Positions 52,084 to 63,073 of a stretch of DNA of 64,000 nucleotides are shown here, piece by piece. The notes under the pieces are model-generated. The model saw only the letters and a list, made by a program, of their open reading frames with translations. It searched no databases and was not told the DNA's origin. Location: NCBI RefSeq assembly GCF_022414535.1, contig NZ_JADWYM010000012.1, positions 88,114 through 152,113 on the forward strand. The letters run 5' to 3'. This DNA comes from Streptomyces sp. MUM 2J. Lineage in GTDB: Bacteria; Actinomycetota; Actinomycetes; Streptomycetales; Streptomycetaceae. A program made the position numbers and the translations under genes. How positions within the stretch are numbered: the stretch's first letter is position 1; every line of letters begins with the position of its first letter.

Positions 52084-52250
52084 ATCGCCAGGATGGTCCT
52101 CTTGGCCTGACGCTTCAACCATTCGGGGCCCGCGCAGCTCAGGAGGGCCGTGCGCGGGCGGCACCGCGGCTCCCCCGCGGGCGGGCCGCCCCTGGGCGGC
52201 CGCCTCGTGAACGGTCCCGAGGAGTGGCCGTGACCGGTCACGGTGCGTGA

Positions 52251-52282
52251 GCCCCGGCCCGGCGAGCGGGCCGGGCCGGGGC
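52251..52282 (-). terminator. Terminator of the peroxiredoxin operon
   Basis: GCCCCGGCCCGG and CCGGGCCGGGGC, 12-bp perfect arms plus one further C-G pair, 15 bp beyond the peroxiredoxin stop on the minus strand. Confidence 0.8.
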
Positions 52283-52296
52283 CCGGAGAGGGCTGA

Positions 52297-52764
52297 TCAG
52301 CCGCGGTGGGCCCGCAGCGCGGCGAGGGCCCGGTCGGCGTGGGTGTTCATGCGGAGTTCGCTGCGGACGACCTCCAGGACGGTCAGGTCCTCGGCGATGA
52401 CGAACGTGGCCCTGCGCGTGGGCGCCAGGGTGAAGCTTCGCTGCACGCCGAACCGCTCGCGGACGGCGCCGTCCACGTCGGACAGCAGCGGCATGCCGAG
52501 GCCGTGGCGCCCGGCGAACTCCTGCTGCCGCTCGACGGCGTCACCGCTGATCCCGATCGTGCGGGCGCCGACCTCGGCGAACTCGGCGGCCAGGTCGCGG
52601 AAGTGGCAGGCCTCGGCGGTGCAGCCGGGCGTCAGGGCGGCCGGGTAGAAGAAGAGCACGACGGGCCCGTCGCTCAGCAGCTTCGACAGCCGGCGGGGCG
52701 TGCCGGTCTCGTCGGGCAGTTCGAAGTCCTCGATCCGGTCACCGGCCTGCGGCAGGGCGCTCAC
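52297..52764 (-). CDS. Peroxiredoxin, BCP/PrxQ family
   Basis: A 155-residue thiol peroxidase. FFYPAALTPGCTAEACHFRD carries the peroxidatic Cys and, five residues later, the resolving Cys of atypical 2-Cys PrxQ. The active-site Arg lies in the APTRRATFVI segment. It reduces hydroperoxides using thioredoxin. The GTG start overlaps the stop of the upstream DoxX-like gene as GTGA. Confidence 0.93.
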   Translation of the reverse strand: MSALPQAGDRIEDFELPDETGTPRRLSKLLSDGPVVLFFYPAALTPGCTAEACHFRDLAAEFAEVGARTIGISGDAVERQQEFAGRHGLGMPLLSDVDGAVRERFGVQRSFTLAPTRRATFVIAEDLTVLEVVRSELRMNTHADRALAALRAHRG

Positions 52765-53135
52765 GCGCACCCCCCGGAGGTGCGGGCGACGCTGCGGGCC
52801 CACAGGACCAGGGGCACCTGCAGCGGCAGCCGTCCGACGGCGGCGGCCCACTGCGGGGCGGGCCGGTCACGCCAGTCCACGGCCATCTGCAGATGGGCGG
52901 GGCAGACGCCCACGAAGAGCCCGGCCGCGGCGAGAGCCGCCCGGCGCCGGGTGCGGGGCAGCGCCAGGCCGGCTGCCAGCACGAGTTCGGCGGCACCGCT
53001 GACGTAGGTCCAGGCCCGGGGCGCACCGGGCAGTGAGCGCGGCACGATCGCGTCGAACCGGCGCGGGGCGGCGAAGTGGGCGGCACCCGCGGCGGCCAGC
53101 AGACCGGCGAGCAGCAGGGGCGAGCGTTGGGACAC
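52761..53135 (-). CDS. DoxX-like membrane protein
   Basis: A 124-residue protein with four hydrophobic segments: LLLAGLLAAAGAAHFAAP, WTYVSGAAELVLAAGLAL, AALAAAGLFVGVCPAHLQMAV and LPLQVPLVLWARSV. This is the DoxX/MauE-like arrangement often found beside thiol-oxidant genes. The GTG at 53135 has GGGAGG upstream. It is coupled to the peroxiredoxin gene, suggesting a shared redox function at the membrane. Confidence 0.8.
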   Translation of the reverse strand: MSQRSPLLLAGLLAAAGAAHFAAPRRFDAIVPRSLPGAPRAWTYVSGAAELVLAAGLALPRTRRRAALAAAGLFVGVCPAHLQMAVDWRDRPAPQWAAAVGRLPLQVPLVLWARSVARTSGGCA

Positions 53136-53550
53136 GGGTCCTCCCGAGGGGGCAACGGCCTGGCGCGCGATATTACTGGAGGGTAGGAACGGCCGGGTCG
53201 CCGGGGCGTCCGGCCGCCGCCCCCTCGTCCTCGGCAGTGCGCGCGAGGTCCTCGGCAGCGTGCGCGAGGAGTCGTCGACCACGCACGGGAGGAGGGCTGC
53301 CGGCCGGGGCAGCCCCTCGGGCGTCCAGCCGGCGAGCGCGCGCCGCATGCCGCGTGCGCCGGCTTCCCGGACACGCCGGCCGACGTCCCGGCCGCCGTCG
53401 GTGAGCCGGCTCCGGCGGGCATCGGTAGGCGGGGTCCGGCGGGCACGGCCGTCGCCGGGAGGTGGGACGCGCCCGGCCGGGCGGCGCCGTTCAGGGGAAA
53501 ACGACGGGTCCCACGCGTGCCCGGGCACGCGGGCGTCGACATCTTCGACC
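53136..53550. other. Divergent interval with a 21-bp tandem repeat
   Basis: No gene seen. Two near-identical 21-bp units beginning GTCCTCGGCAG lie in tandem at 53227-53268, with two mismatches. Promoters of the DoxX-like and ligase genes should lie here. Confidence 0.4.
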
Positions 53551-54534
53551 GTGACCCTGCCGCTGATCCCGCCCATGCTCGCGACCCCCGGCACCCTGCC
53601 CCCCGCCGGGCAGGACGCGCGCTGGGCGTACGAGACCAAGCAGGACGGGCAGCGGGTGGTGGCGTATCTGGCCGGCGACGGCAGCGTGGTGCTGCGCGCC
53701 CGGTCCGGAGACGTCATCACCGGCGCCTACCCCGAGCTGCTGCGGCTGGGCGGCGCGCTCGGCGGTACCGCCGCAGTGCTGGACGGCGAGGTTCTGGCGC
53801 TGGACGCGCACGGCCGCGCCGACTTCCAGGCGCTCCAGTCCCGCATGGGACTGGCCGACACCCCGCGCCGCGCGGCGCGCCGGGCCGCCGGGGCGCCGGT
53901 GCACCTGGCGCTGTTCGACGTGATGCACCTCGCCGGGCGCCCCCTGCTCGCACTGCCGTACGTGCACCGCCGCGCGATCCTGCAGGACCTGGGACTGGAC
54001 AGCGAGTACTGGTCGACGCCGGCCGCGCTCGTCGGTCACGGAACCGAGGCCCTGCGCGCCACCCGGGAGCACGGCCTGGAGGGCCTGGTGTGCAAGAGGC
54101 TCGACTCGGTGTACGAACCGGGGGTGCGCTCCCGCTCCTGGATCAAGATCCGGAACATGCGTGGCGAGGACGTGATCGTCGGCGGCTGGCTGCCCGGGAG
54201 GGGCCGGCTGTCCGGGCTCCCCGGCGCGGTGCTGGTCGGGCAGCGGACTCCGGCCGGGCTGCTGCGCCACGTGGGAGCCGTCGGAACCGGGTGGAGCGAG
54301 GCCGAACGGGAGCAACTGGCACTGCTGCTCAGGGAACTGGCGACCGACGTGTGCCCCTTCACCCCTGCCCCCCGGACGGCGTACGCGCACTGGGTGCTGC
54401 CCCGGCTGGTCGGCGAGGTCAGCTACAGCACCCGCACCCGCGCGGGCCTGCTGCGCCAGCCGTCATGGCTGCGGCTGCGCCAGGACCTCAGCCCCGAGGA
54501 GTCGGCGGCCGACCTGCCCGATCCGCCCGTGTGA
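53551..54534 (+). CDS. ATP-dependent DNA ligase (LigC/LigD-ligase type)
   Basis: A 327-residue ligase. Motif I is YETKQDGQR with the adenylated Lys30, motif III is AVLDGEVLALD, motif IV is LEGLVCKRLDS and motif V is SWIKIR. The OB-fold domain (GEDVIVGGWLPGRGRLSGLP) completes it. It matches stand-alone actinobacterial ATP ligases used in repair or non-homologous end joining. No Ku, primase or nuclease domain is attached or adjacent. The GTG at 53551 directly precedes the conserved LPLIPPMLA and lacks a clear ribosome site. Confidence 0.9.
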   Translation: MTLPLIPPMLATPGTLPPAGQDARWAYETKQDGQRVVAYLAGDGSVVLRARSGDVITGAYPELLRLGGALGGTAAVLDGEVLALDAHGRADFQALQSRMGLADTPRRAARRAAGAPVHLALFDVMHLAGRPLLALPYVHRRAILQDLGLDSEYWSTPAALVGHGTEALRATREHGLEGLVCKRLDSVYEPGVRSRSWIKIRNMRGEDVIVGGWLPGRGRLSGLPGAVLVGQRTPAGLLRHVGAVGTGWSEAEREQLALLLRELATDVCPFTPAPRTAYAHWVLPRLVGEVSYSTRTRAGLLRQPSWLRLRQDLSPEESAADLPDPPV

Positions 54535-54664
54535 GCCGACCGTTGGGCCGATCTTCACCATCGGTGCAACCGCACCCTCTTGGCGCGGACATGCAAACTG
54601 CGGGAGGCTGAACCCCCTTGCCCCCCACAGCCGTTGGGCTGCGCCCGACACAGAGGAGGACGCG

Positions 54665-55441
54665 GTGTCGCCACCCGTGTTCCGGACCCACCGCAGGAGA
54701 TGGCTCACCGGACTGGGCGCGGCTCTCGCGCTCGTCGTCGCCTTCCCCACCACGGCCTTCGCCGCACCACCGGGGGCACTGCCCTCGGTCGCGGACCCGC
54801 TGGACCGCACCTTCCAGCCCGCCTTCGACTACGACACCGACGGCTGCTACGCCACCCCGGCGATCGGCACCGACGGCTCGATCAACCCCGGCCTCAAGCC
54901 GACCGGCGCCCTCAACGGGAACTGCCGCGACGCCGCGGACCTGGACAACACCAACAGCTACTCCCGCTCCGCGTGCAACAACGGCTGGTGCGCCATCCTG
55001 TACGGGCTGTACTTCGAGAAGGACCAGGCGATCTGGGGCATCGGCCTCGGCGGGCACCGGCACGACTGGGAGCACGTCGTGGTGTGGGTGCGCGACAACC
55101 GGGTCGAGTACGTCTCCACCTCCAACCACGGCTCGTTCACCGTGCACGCGGCCTCGCAGGTCCGCTTCGAGGGCACGCACCCGAAGGTCGTCTACCACAA
55201 GGACGGTATCCGCACGCACTGCTTCCGTCTGGCGAACGGCAACGACGAGCCCCCGGAGAACCACAAGGGCACCTGGCAGTACCCCGCGCTGGTCGGCTGG
55301 AACGGCTACCCCGCGGGCCTGCGCGACAAGCTGAGCACCCACGACTTCGGCAGCGCCCACTTCGGCCTGAAGGACGGCTCCTTCGCCTCCCATCTCGCCG
55401 AGGCGAAGCCCTCGGGCATCGCCTTCGACACCGACGTGTAG
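54665..55441 (+). CDS. Secreted NPP1/NLP (necrosis-inducing) family protein
   Basis: A 258-residue secreted protein. A Tat-like signal (HRRRWLTGLGAALALVVAFP) ends near AFA-AP. The mature protein has the NPP1 hallmark GHRHDWEHVVVWV with the heptapeptide GHRHDWE at residues 130-136, and conserved cysteine pairs (GNCRDAADL, SRSACNNGWCAILY). In NLPs this motif binds the metal needed for plant membrane damage through GIPC sphingolipids. The GTG at 54665 has GAGGAGG upstream. A perfect terminator follows. Confidence 0.92.
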   Translation: MSPPVFRTHRRRWLTGLGAALALVVAFPTTAFAAPPGALPSVADPLDRTFQPAFDYDTDGCYATPAIGTDGSINPGLKPTGALNGNCRDAADLDNTNSYSRSACNNGWCAILYGLYFEKDQAIWGIGLGGHRHDWEHVVVWVRDNRVEYVSTSNHGSFTVHAASQVRFEGTHPKVVYHKDGIRTHCFRLANGNDEPPENHKGTWQYPALVGWNGYPAGLRDKLSTHDFGSAHFGLKDGSFASHLAEAKPSGIAFDTDV

Positions 55442-55489
55442 GCCCGTCCGCGCCACCAACGGGCAGGCCCCGCCGCCCAGTCGGGCCCT

Positions 55490-55521
55490 GCGCCGGCCGG
55501 CCCGCGTGGGCCGGCCGGCGC
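55490..55521 (+). terminator. Terminator of the NPP1 gene
   Basis: Perfect 14-bp arms GCGCCGGCCGGCCC and its complement around a GCGT loop, 48 bp after the stop. Confidence 0.85.
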
Positions 55522-55556
55522 GGAACTCCGGACCTTGGTGCCCCAGGCACGGCCCG

Positions 55557-55582
55557 GGGCATCACCTGTGGGCATCACCTGC
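55557..55582. repeat. 13-bp tandem repeat in the NPP1/hemC interval
   Basis: GGGCATCACCTG(T/C) occurs twice without a gap. The rest of the 306-bp interval between NPP1 and hemC holds only the terminator and the hemC ribosome site. Confidence 0.4.
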
Positions 55583-55747
55583 GGGAGCCGGCCCTCCCGG
55601 GAAGAGGCACCGCACGGCGCGGGTGGACGGCCCGTCGCACCGGCGAGCGGCCCGACCGCGGCGCGGGCCCGTGGCCGGCCGGGCGTCCGCCCGGGGACCG
55701 GGCCGCCGTCCGGCCGGAGCACGGCGTGCCGGGCCTCCGGAGGGTCT

Positions 55748-56695
55748 ATGGTGTCCCGCATGCCCGTTCCGGAACAGATCCGCATCGTCTCCCGCGACTC
55801 GCCCATGGCCCTGGCCCAAGTGGAGCGTGTCCGCGCCGAGTTGACCGCAGCGCACCCTGGGGTGCACACCGTCGTCGTGCCCGTGAAGACCACCGGCGAC
55901 AAGTGGCTCGGCGACCTGTCCCAGGTGGAGGGCAAGGGCGCGTTCACCAAGGAGGTCGACGCGGCGCTGCTGGCCGGCGAGGCCGATCTGGCCGTGCACT
56001 GCGTCAAGGACGTGCCCGCCGACCGGCCACTGCCGGCCGGTACGGTGTTCGCCGCCTTCCTCGCACGGGACGACATCCGCGACGCGCTCGTCCACCCCGG
56101 CGGGCTCGCCCTCGACGGGTTGCCGGCCGGCACCCGCGTGGGAACCTCCTCGGTGCGCCGCGTCGCCCAGCTCGCCGCCACCCACCCGGGCCTGCGATGT
56201 GTCCCGTTCCGTGGCAACGCCAACCGGCGTCTGGAGAAACTGGCCGCGGGCGAGGCGGACGCGCTGCTGCTCGCGGTGTCCGGGCTGGAGCGGATCGGAC
56301 GGAGGGACGTGATCAGCGAGGTGCTCTCCCCGGAGACGATGATGCCGCCGATCGGCGCGGGCATCCTCGCCCTGCAGTGCCGTGAGGACGACGCCGACCT
56401 CATCGACGCCGTCAGCGCGCTCGGCCACCCGGACACCCACCGGGAGGCCACCGCGGAGCGCATGTTCCTGCACGTGCTCCAGGGGCACTGCAACAGCCCC
56501 ATCGCCGGTTACGCGCGCGTCGACCGCAGCGGCGAACTCTCCTTGCGCGCCTGCGTGTTCACCCCGGACGGCAAGACCCGGCTGAACGCCCACGAGTGGG
56601 CCGGGCGACTGGATCCCGCCACCCTCGGCACCTCGGTCGCGGTGGCGCTCCTGCGCCAGGGCGCCCGCGAGATCATCGACGGCATCGCCCACTAG
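55748..56695 (+). CDS. hemC: Hydroxymethylbilane synthase (porphobilinogen deaminase)
   Basis: A 315-residue enzyme joining four porphobilinogens into hydroxymethylbilane for heme, siroheme and corrin. Catalytic Asp88 is in [11 protein letters not shown], and Cys248 in [16 protein letters not shown] carries the dipyrromethane cofactor. [15 protein letters not shown] and [12 protein letters not shown] bind the substrate acid groups. It stands alone, not in a hemACBD cluster, so it may be a second copy. GGAGGG lies just before the ATG at 55748, and GTG 55751 is an alternative. Confidence 0.93.
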   Translation: MVSRMPVPEQIRIVSRDSPMALAQVERVRAELTAAHPGVHTVVVPVKTTGDKWLGDLSQVEGKGAFTKEVDAALLAGEADLAVHCVKDVPADRPLPAGTVFAAFLARDDIRDALVHPGGLALDGLPAGTRVGTSSVRRVAQLAATHPGLRCVPFRGNANRRLEKLAAGEADALLLAVSGLERIGRRDVISEVLSPETMMPPIGAGILALQCREDDADLIDAVSALGHPDTHREATAERMFLHVLQGHCNSPIAGYARVDRSGELSLRACVFTPDGKTRLNAHEWAGRLDPATLGTSVAVALLRQGAREIIDGIAH

Positions 56696-56917
56696 GGGGG
56701 CGGCGTTCGCCCCGTCACGGAGCGGCGCCCGGAGCGTGCTGCATGGCGTGCGGTGCGGAGGGGCCGGGCGGGCCCGGCCACCCGGCGTCCCGCAGGGCGC
56801 GACGCGAGCGTGCGCCGGTCACGGTGAGGCCGCCGTGCTCCAGCGGGACTCGGCCCGCTCCCCGGGCGCCCGGACACGGCGCACGCCGCCCGGCGCGGCG
56901 CCGGGGACCGGCACGGG

Positions 56918-57439
56918 TCAGGCGGTGCCCTCCTCGGCCTGGTCCCGCAGGTAGTTGCTCACCTGGAGGGCCAGGCACTCCCGGCCGGGGCCGGGCAGGG
57001 AGCTGGTGGGCCCCTCCTGCAGGCCGAGGGCGCCGGTCCACATCCGCCGGCCGGTCCAGTCCTCCTCGACGCGCAGCTGGATCTGGACGTCGATCTGACG
57101 GAGCAGGGCCTCGGGGCCGGCGGCGTAGATCCGGGCGGTGGCGCGGCGCAGCGGGTAGACGTCGAAGCCCTCGACGAACTGCGAGTTGCGCCAGTCGATG
57201 AAGGCGCTCTCACCGTCGGGCCCGATCCGCACGTCGATCTGGCCGTCCTCCAGGTGGACGCCGAGCGGCCGTTCGCCGCGGTTCTCGACGACGACGCGGA
57301 GCCGGAAGTAGGTCAGCCCCTCCGCCGCCTCGTCACGTCCGCGCGGCGGGTCGGCCGGCTCCAGACGGTGGACGCGGACGCGCAGGCCGGCATGTTCGTC
57401 GTAGTCCTGCCAGTCCCCGACCACGTTCGGCTCGTACAC
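56918..57439 (-). CDS. Uncharacterised conserved protein
   Basis: A 173-residue soluble, beta-rich protein: LTYFRLRVVVENRGERPLGVHLEDGQIDVRIG, then VYPLRRATARIYAAG, then RQIDVQIQLRVEEDWTGRRMW. The pattern resembles DUF4352/immunoglobulin-like folds but without a signal peptide. The GTG at 57439 has AGAGGTGG upstream. It is divergent from the sigma-factor gene across a 507-bp interval. Function unknown. Confidence 0.7.
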   Translation of the reverse strand: MYEPNVVGDWQDYDEHAGLRVRVHRLEPADPPRGRDEAAEGLTYFRLRVVVENRGERPLGVHLEDGQIDVRIGPDGESAFIDWRNSQFVEGFDVYPLRRATARIYAAGPEALLRQIDVQIQLRVEEDWTGRRMWTGALGLQEGPTSSLPGPGRECLALQVSNYLRDQAEEGTA

Positions 57440-57784
57440 GATCCACCTCTCGACCTCTTGAAGCAGCTTCCTATCCAGGTGCTCAGCACACTGTCAAATG
57501 AGCAGAATGCGCTGTGGCCAGGGCGTTCGCGTCTCGTGATCGACGATCAAGCCGTGCCCAGCGGTAATCGTGAAACCGGCCGTGCGACCTGTTCGGCGGG
57601 CGTGCCGCACATCACGTCGGCAGTCGGGACGGGCGGGCGATCCGGTCACGGCCGCCACCGCCCGGAACCGACCCGTCCGGCACGACGCCCGGGCCGCCGC
57701 CACGCCCGACGACCGGCACGCCGCCCCGCTCCCTGCCGGTCAGCGGGGACCGGCACCCCCGAGGCGTAGCGTGGTGTGCGAGTT

Positions 57785-57812
57785 TTGCACCCTAAGCCCG
57801 ATATGGGAGAAT
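57785..57812 (+). promoter_or_regulatory. Candidate vegetative promoter of the sigma-factor gene
   Basis: TTGCAC (57785) and GAGAAT (57807) with a 16-bp spacer, 135 bp before the ATG at 57947. It lies in the 507-bp divergent interval 57440-57946, whose left part is unusually AT-rich for this genome and may hold the promoter of the opposite gene. No gene seen in the interval. Confidence 0.4.
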
Positions 57813-57946
57813 CAGTCCGACAGTGCTTCGGACAGCAGGCACCCCGCGGGAGTCGGCCCCGCCGGTTCCGACGCAGTCCGTCCACTCCGAGCACGCACCT
57901 CCTGCGGGTCTGTACCCACCGGCACCTGCTGAGGGAGGCACGCACG

Positions 57947-58738
57947 ATGCGCACCGCCGGCAGTACGAACCAGCATCCGCACCACGACGCCCCCGACACC
58001 GGCGAGGCCTTCACCCGGCTGGCCGAGCTCCCCGACGGGCCGCAGCGTCGGGCCCTGCGCGACGAGCTGGTGGAGCTGTGGCTGCCCATGGCCGAGCGGA
58101 TCGCCGTCCGTTTCCGCGGGCGCGGCGAGAACCTGGAGGACCTCTACCAGGTCGCGGCGCTCGGCCTGGTCAAGGCGGTCGACCACTACGACCCCGCACG
58201 CGGCCGGGCCTTCGAGGCGTACGCCGTCCCCACGATCACCGGCGAGATCAAGCGGCACTTCCGCGACCACATGTGGACCCTGCACGTCCCCCGCCGGGTC
58301 CAGGACCTGCGCAATCGTGTCCGGCGCGCCACCAAGGAGGTGGCCCAGACGACTCCCGGCCGGGCGCCGACCCTCGCCGAGATCGCCGAGCACGCCCAGC
58401 TCAGCGAGGAGGAGGTGCACACGGGGATGGAGGCGCTGGAGTGCTTCTCCGCGCTGTCGCTGGACGCCGAGATGCCCGGCACCGACGGCTACGCGCTGGC
58501 CGACGCACTCGGCGGCCCCGACCCCGGCTACGACACCGTCGTCGACCGGGTGGCCGTCAAACCGTGCATCGAGGCACTGCCCGAGCGTGAGCGCACCATC
58601 CTCTACCTGCGGTTCTTCAAGGGCATGACACAGAGCTGCATCGCCGAGCAGCTCGGGATCTCCCAGATGCACGTCTCCCGGTTGCTGAGCGGCTGCTTCG
58701 CACACCTGCGCGAAGAGATCCTCGCCGAAACCCGCTGA
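57947..58738 (+). CDS. SigB/SigF/SigG-family RNA polymerase sigma factor
   Basis: A 263-residue group 3 sigma factor. Region 2 is LWLPMAERIAVRFRGRGENLEDLYQVAALGLVKAV, then PTITGEIKRHFRDHMWTLHVPRR. Region 3 is APTLAEIAEHAQLSEEEVHTGM. Region 4 is LPERERTILYLRFFKGMTQSCIAEQLGISQMHVSRLL. This family controls stress and differentiation genes and is usually held by RsbW-type anti-sigma kinases, which are not adjacent here. The ATG at 57947 has GGGAGG upstream. It is convergent with the ANTAR gene. Confidence 0.93.
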   Translation: MRTAGSTNQHPHHDAPDTGEAFTRLAELPDGPQRRALRDELVELWLPMAERIAVRFRGRGENLEDLYQVAALGLVKAVDHYDPARGRAFEAYAVPTITGEIKRHFRDHMWTLHVPRRVQDLRNRVRRATKEVAQTTPGRAPTLAEIAEHAQLSEEEVHTGMEALECFSALSLDAEMPGTDGYALADALGGPDPGYDTVVDRVAVKPCIEALPERERTILYLRFFKGMTQSCIAEQLGISQMHVSRLLSGCFAHLREEILAETR

Positions 58739-58753
58739 GCCGCCGCACACCGC

Positions 58754-59086
58754 TCAGCAGGTCCGGGACCCCGGGATCTCCGTGGGCCCGTTCCGCTCCA
58801 GGGCCTCTGCCAGTTCGACCGCGACGGGCTCGGGTATCCGGCCGCTCCTCCCCCAGATCAGGATCAGCTCCGCGACATGGCGGAGCTTGATGTTGGTGTG
58901 CTGGGAGACCTCCTTCAGCACCTGCCACCCCTGATCCGGCGACACCCGACCGAGGGCCACGATCACCCCGATGGCCTGATCCACCACGGCGTGAGAGGAC
59001 ACGGCCTCCTTCAGCTGATGCACTTCTTCCTGCAGCTCGAAGAGCCGGTCCGTTTCGCCGTCCGGCTCCTGCGGTACCCGTGTCAC
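58754..59086 (-). CDS. ANTAR-domain protein
   Basis: A 110-residue protein. A short N-terminal coiled coil (DRLFELQEEVHQLKEAV) leads directly into an ANTAR domain (VVDQAIGVIVALGRVSPDQGWQVLKEVSQHTNIKLRHVAELIL). ANTAR domains bind paired RNA hairpins and act as antiterminators. There is no receiver or GAF domain, so signal input must come from a partner. The GTG at 59086 has GAGG upstream. Its stop lies 15 bp from the sigma-factor stop. Confidence 0.87.
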   Translation of the reverse strand: MTRVPQEPDGETDRLFELQEEVHQLKEAVSSHAVVDQAIGVIVALGRVSPDQGWQVLKEVSQHTNIKLRHVAELILIWGRSGRIPEPVAVELAEALERNGPTEIPGSRTC

Positions 59087-59214
59087 GCTTCCATCCTCGT
59101 GGTGCACGCCTTGCGGCGCTACCGGGCGTACTCGACAGGCGCGCCGGAGGGTTCCGGCCCGAGACTGGTGGAGGGCCGGTGGCCGCCGGCCGACGAGATC
59201 AGGACGCGAGTGCC

Positions 59215-60018
59215 ATGAATCACGACACTTCCCCCACCCCCGGTACGACGGAGGTCGTCTCCACCCGCTCGGTCTTCGGCGCGCCCTGCTGGGTGAGCCT
59301 GACCAGCCGCGATCTCGAAGCGACCCAGGACTTCTACGGAGCCGTCCTGGGCTGGCGGTGGCGCAGGGCCAAACTCGGCGACCACTTCCGCATCGCCCTG
59401 GTGGACGACGTGCCGGTCGCCGGGATCGCCGCCGTCGCCGCGATGTGGCAGATGGCGGTGGCCTGGACCCCCTACTTCGCCGTGCCCAGCGCCGACGAGG
59501 CGGCGAGCCGCGTCCGCGAGCGCGGCGGCACGGCGGCCGTGGGGCCGATCTCGCTGCCACCCGGGCGGGCGGCGCTGCTCGCGGACCGGGACGGTGCGAC
59601 CTTCGGTGTGTGGGAGGGCGACCTGGTCAGCAACTGGGAGCGCTGGCGGCAGGCGGCCCCTGCCTTCATCCGGCTGCACACCCGCGACGCGTTCGCCGCC
59701 GCGATCTTCTACGGCGAGATCCTCGACTGGGCATCGGACCGCCCGGGCTGCTGCGAGGTGCACTACGAGGGCGGCGAGGTCGTGCTGCGCAGCCGCGGCG
59801 ACATCGTGGCCCGCATCGTGTCGGGGGCGCTGGAGGCAGCGCCCGACCCGACGATCCGCCCGCACTGGCAGGTCCACTTCGCCGTGGCGGACGTGGCCGC
59901 CTGCGCCCGCGCGGCCGAGCGGCACGGCGGGAGCGTCCTGGGCAAGGCCGCGGACGAAGCGGTCCTGCGCGACGCCGACGGTGCCCAGTTCACGGTGACC
60001 TCCCGCCCCCTGCGGTGA
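59215..60018 (+). CDS. VOC-family (glyoxalase/bleomycin-resistance fold) protein
   Basis: A 267-residue protein with two VOC modules. The first is PCWVSLTSRDLEATQDFYGAVLGWRW to about residue 130. The second is PAFIRLHTRDAFAAAIFYGEILDW to the end, closing with VLRDADGAQFTV. It resembles actinobacterial two-module VOC proteins without assigned reactions. The metal-binding His/Glu pattern is incomplete, so catalysis is uncertain. The start at 59215 has only a weak GGACG site. Confidence 0.87.
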   Translation: MNHDTSPTPGTTEVVSTRSVFGAPCWVSLTSRDLEATQDFYGAVLGWRWRRAKLGDHFRIALVDDVPVAGIAAVAAMWQMAVAWTPYFAVPSADEAASRVRERGGTAAVGPISLPPGRAALLADRDGATFGVWEGDLVSNWERWRQAAPAFIRLHTRDAFAAAIFYGEILDWASDRPGCCEVHYEGGEVVLRSRGDIVARIVSGALEAAPDPTIRPHWQVHFAVADVAACARAAERHGGSVLGKAADEAVLRDADGAQFTVTSRPLR

Positions 60019-60056
60019 CCGGCGCCACCACGTCGGCGGCACCGGGGAAGGAACGC

Positions 60057-60094
60057 GGTCGGGGCCGGTCCTCCGCGGAGGACCGGCCCCGACC
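60057..60094. terminator. 38-bp perfect palindrome between convergent genes
   Basis: A fully self-complementary 38-bp sequence with arms starting GGTCGGGGCCGGTCCTCCG. It is placed between the VOC stop (60018) and the glgX stop (60128). Bidirectional terminator. Confidence 0.9.
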
Positions 60095-60127
60095 GGCCGG
60101 GTGGTGACCTGGCTGCCCCCACGCCCC

Positions 60128-62277
<2,150 letters not shown>

Positions 62278-62281
<4 letters not shown>

Positions 62282-62781
62282 CGGGTGGCCTCCAGGACGC
62301 CGCTCTGCGGACCTGCCGCGACGGCGGCCGGTACCTCGCGGGGAACCCGCCGGAACTCGCGCAGGCTCGGGGCGGGCGCGGTGGGCACCAGTGGTTCGCG
62401 GTCGCCGGCCCGGGCGCGCCGCGAGAACCAGATGACCTTGCCGCCGGTGCCGGTGGCGCAGCAGCCCCAGCCGTCGCTCATGGCGGCGATGCGCTCCAGG
62501 CATCCACGCAGGTCCTGGTCGGGACGCAGGTCGCTGTCGTTCTCCCCGACGGCGGTGATCAGATGCTGGCCGTTCCACCACATCTCGATGGAGGTGTTCT
62601 TGTCGGTGGCGTGCTCGTCGATGGCCCTCAGCAGCAGCTCGGCGCTGCCGCAGACCGGCTCCACGAGGGTGTCCAGGTCCCAGTACCGGAGGTGCGCGGC
62701 CAGAATGCGCCTGACCTGTCCGACCCGTTCCGGACTGACTTCCACGTCGAGGTGGTAGTAGCAGGGCACTGCGGTCTTCAT
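62278..62781 (-). CDS. RsbW-like (HATPase) regulatory protein
   Basis: A 167-residue protein with a GHKL/HATPase_c_2-like core: RILAAHLRYWDLDTLVEPVCGSAELLLRAIDEHATDK (N box region), then VGENDSDLRPD (D box) and GWGCCATGTGGKVIWF. It resembles the many stand-alone anti-sigma-type ATPases of Streptomyces, although the GxGxxL loop is degenerate. GAGGAGCC precedes the ATG at 62781. It is translationally coupled to glgX, an unusual partner. Target unknown. Confidence 0.8.
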
Positions 62782-63073
62782 CGTCGTTGGCTCCTCACCC
62801 GCGACGCTCCCCGCTTCCTCCCGGCCCCGCGGGCCGGGACCCCGAACACGAAGCGTGAGCGGTCATCGCTCCTGAGTAATCCCAACCTTGCGGCGGCTAC
62901 GCCATTCGTGCAACACGAGCGCACCACGACCAAGATCCAACAGGACGCTGGGTCATGCGCCGTGCACCATAAGTGAAGGCCACGAGAGGTTTGACGAGTC
63001 CGCGCCTCTGCCTGCCCGGCCGCCCGTTCCCCGGGCGTCGTACCTCTCGCATTCCCGGAAGGTGAACAGCGCC

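Noticed and set aside
60057..60094. 38-bp perfect palindrome as a possible recombination or origin site
   Set aside because: It lies exactly between two convergent stops and is best explained as a bidirectional terminator.
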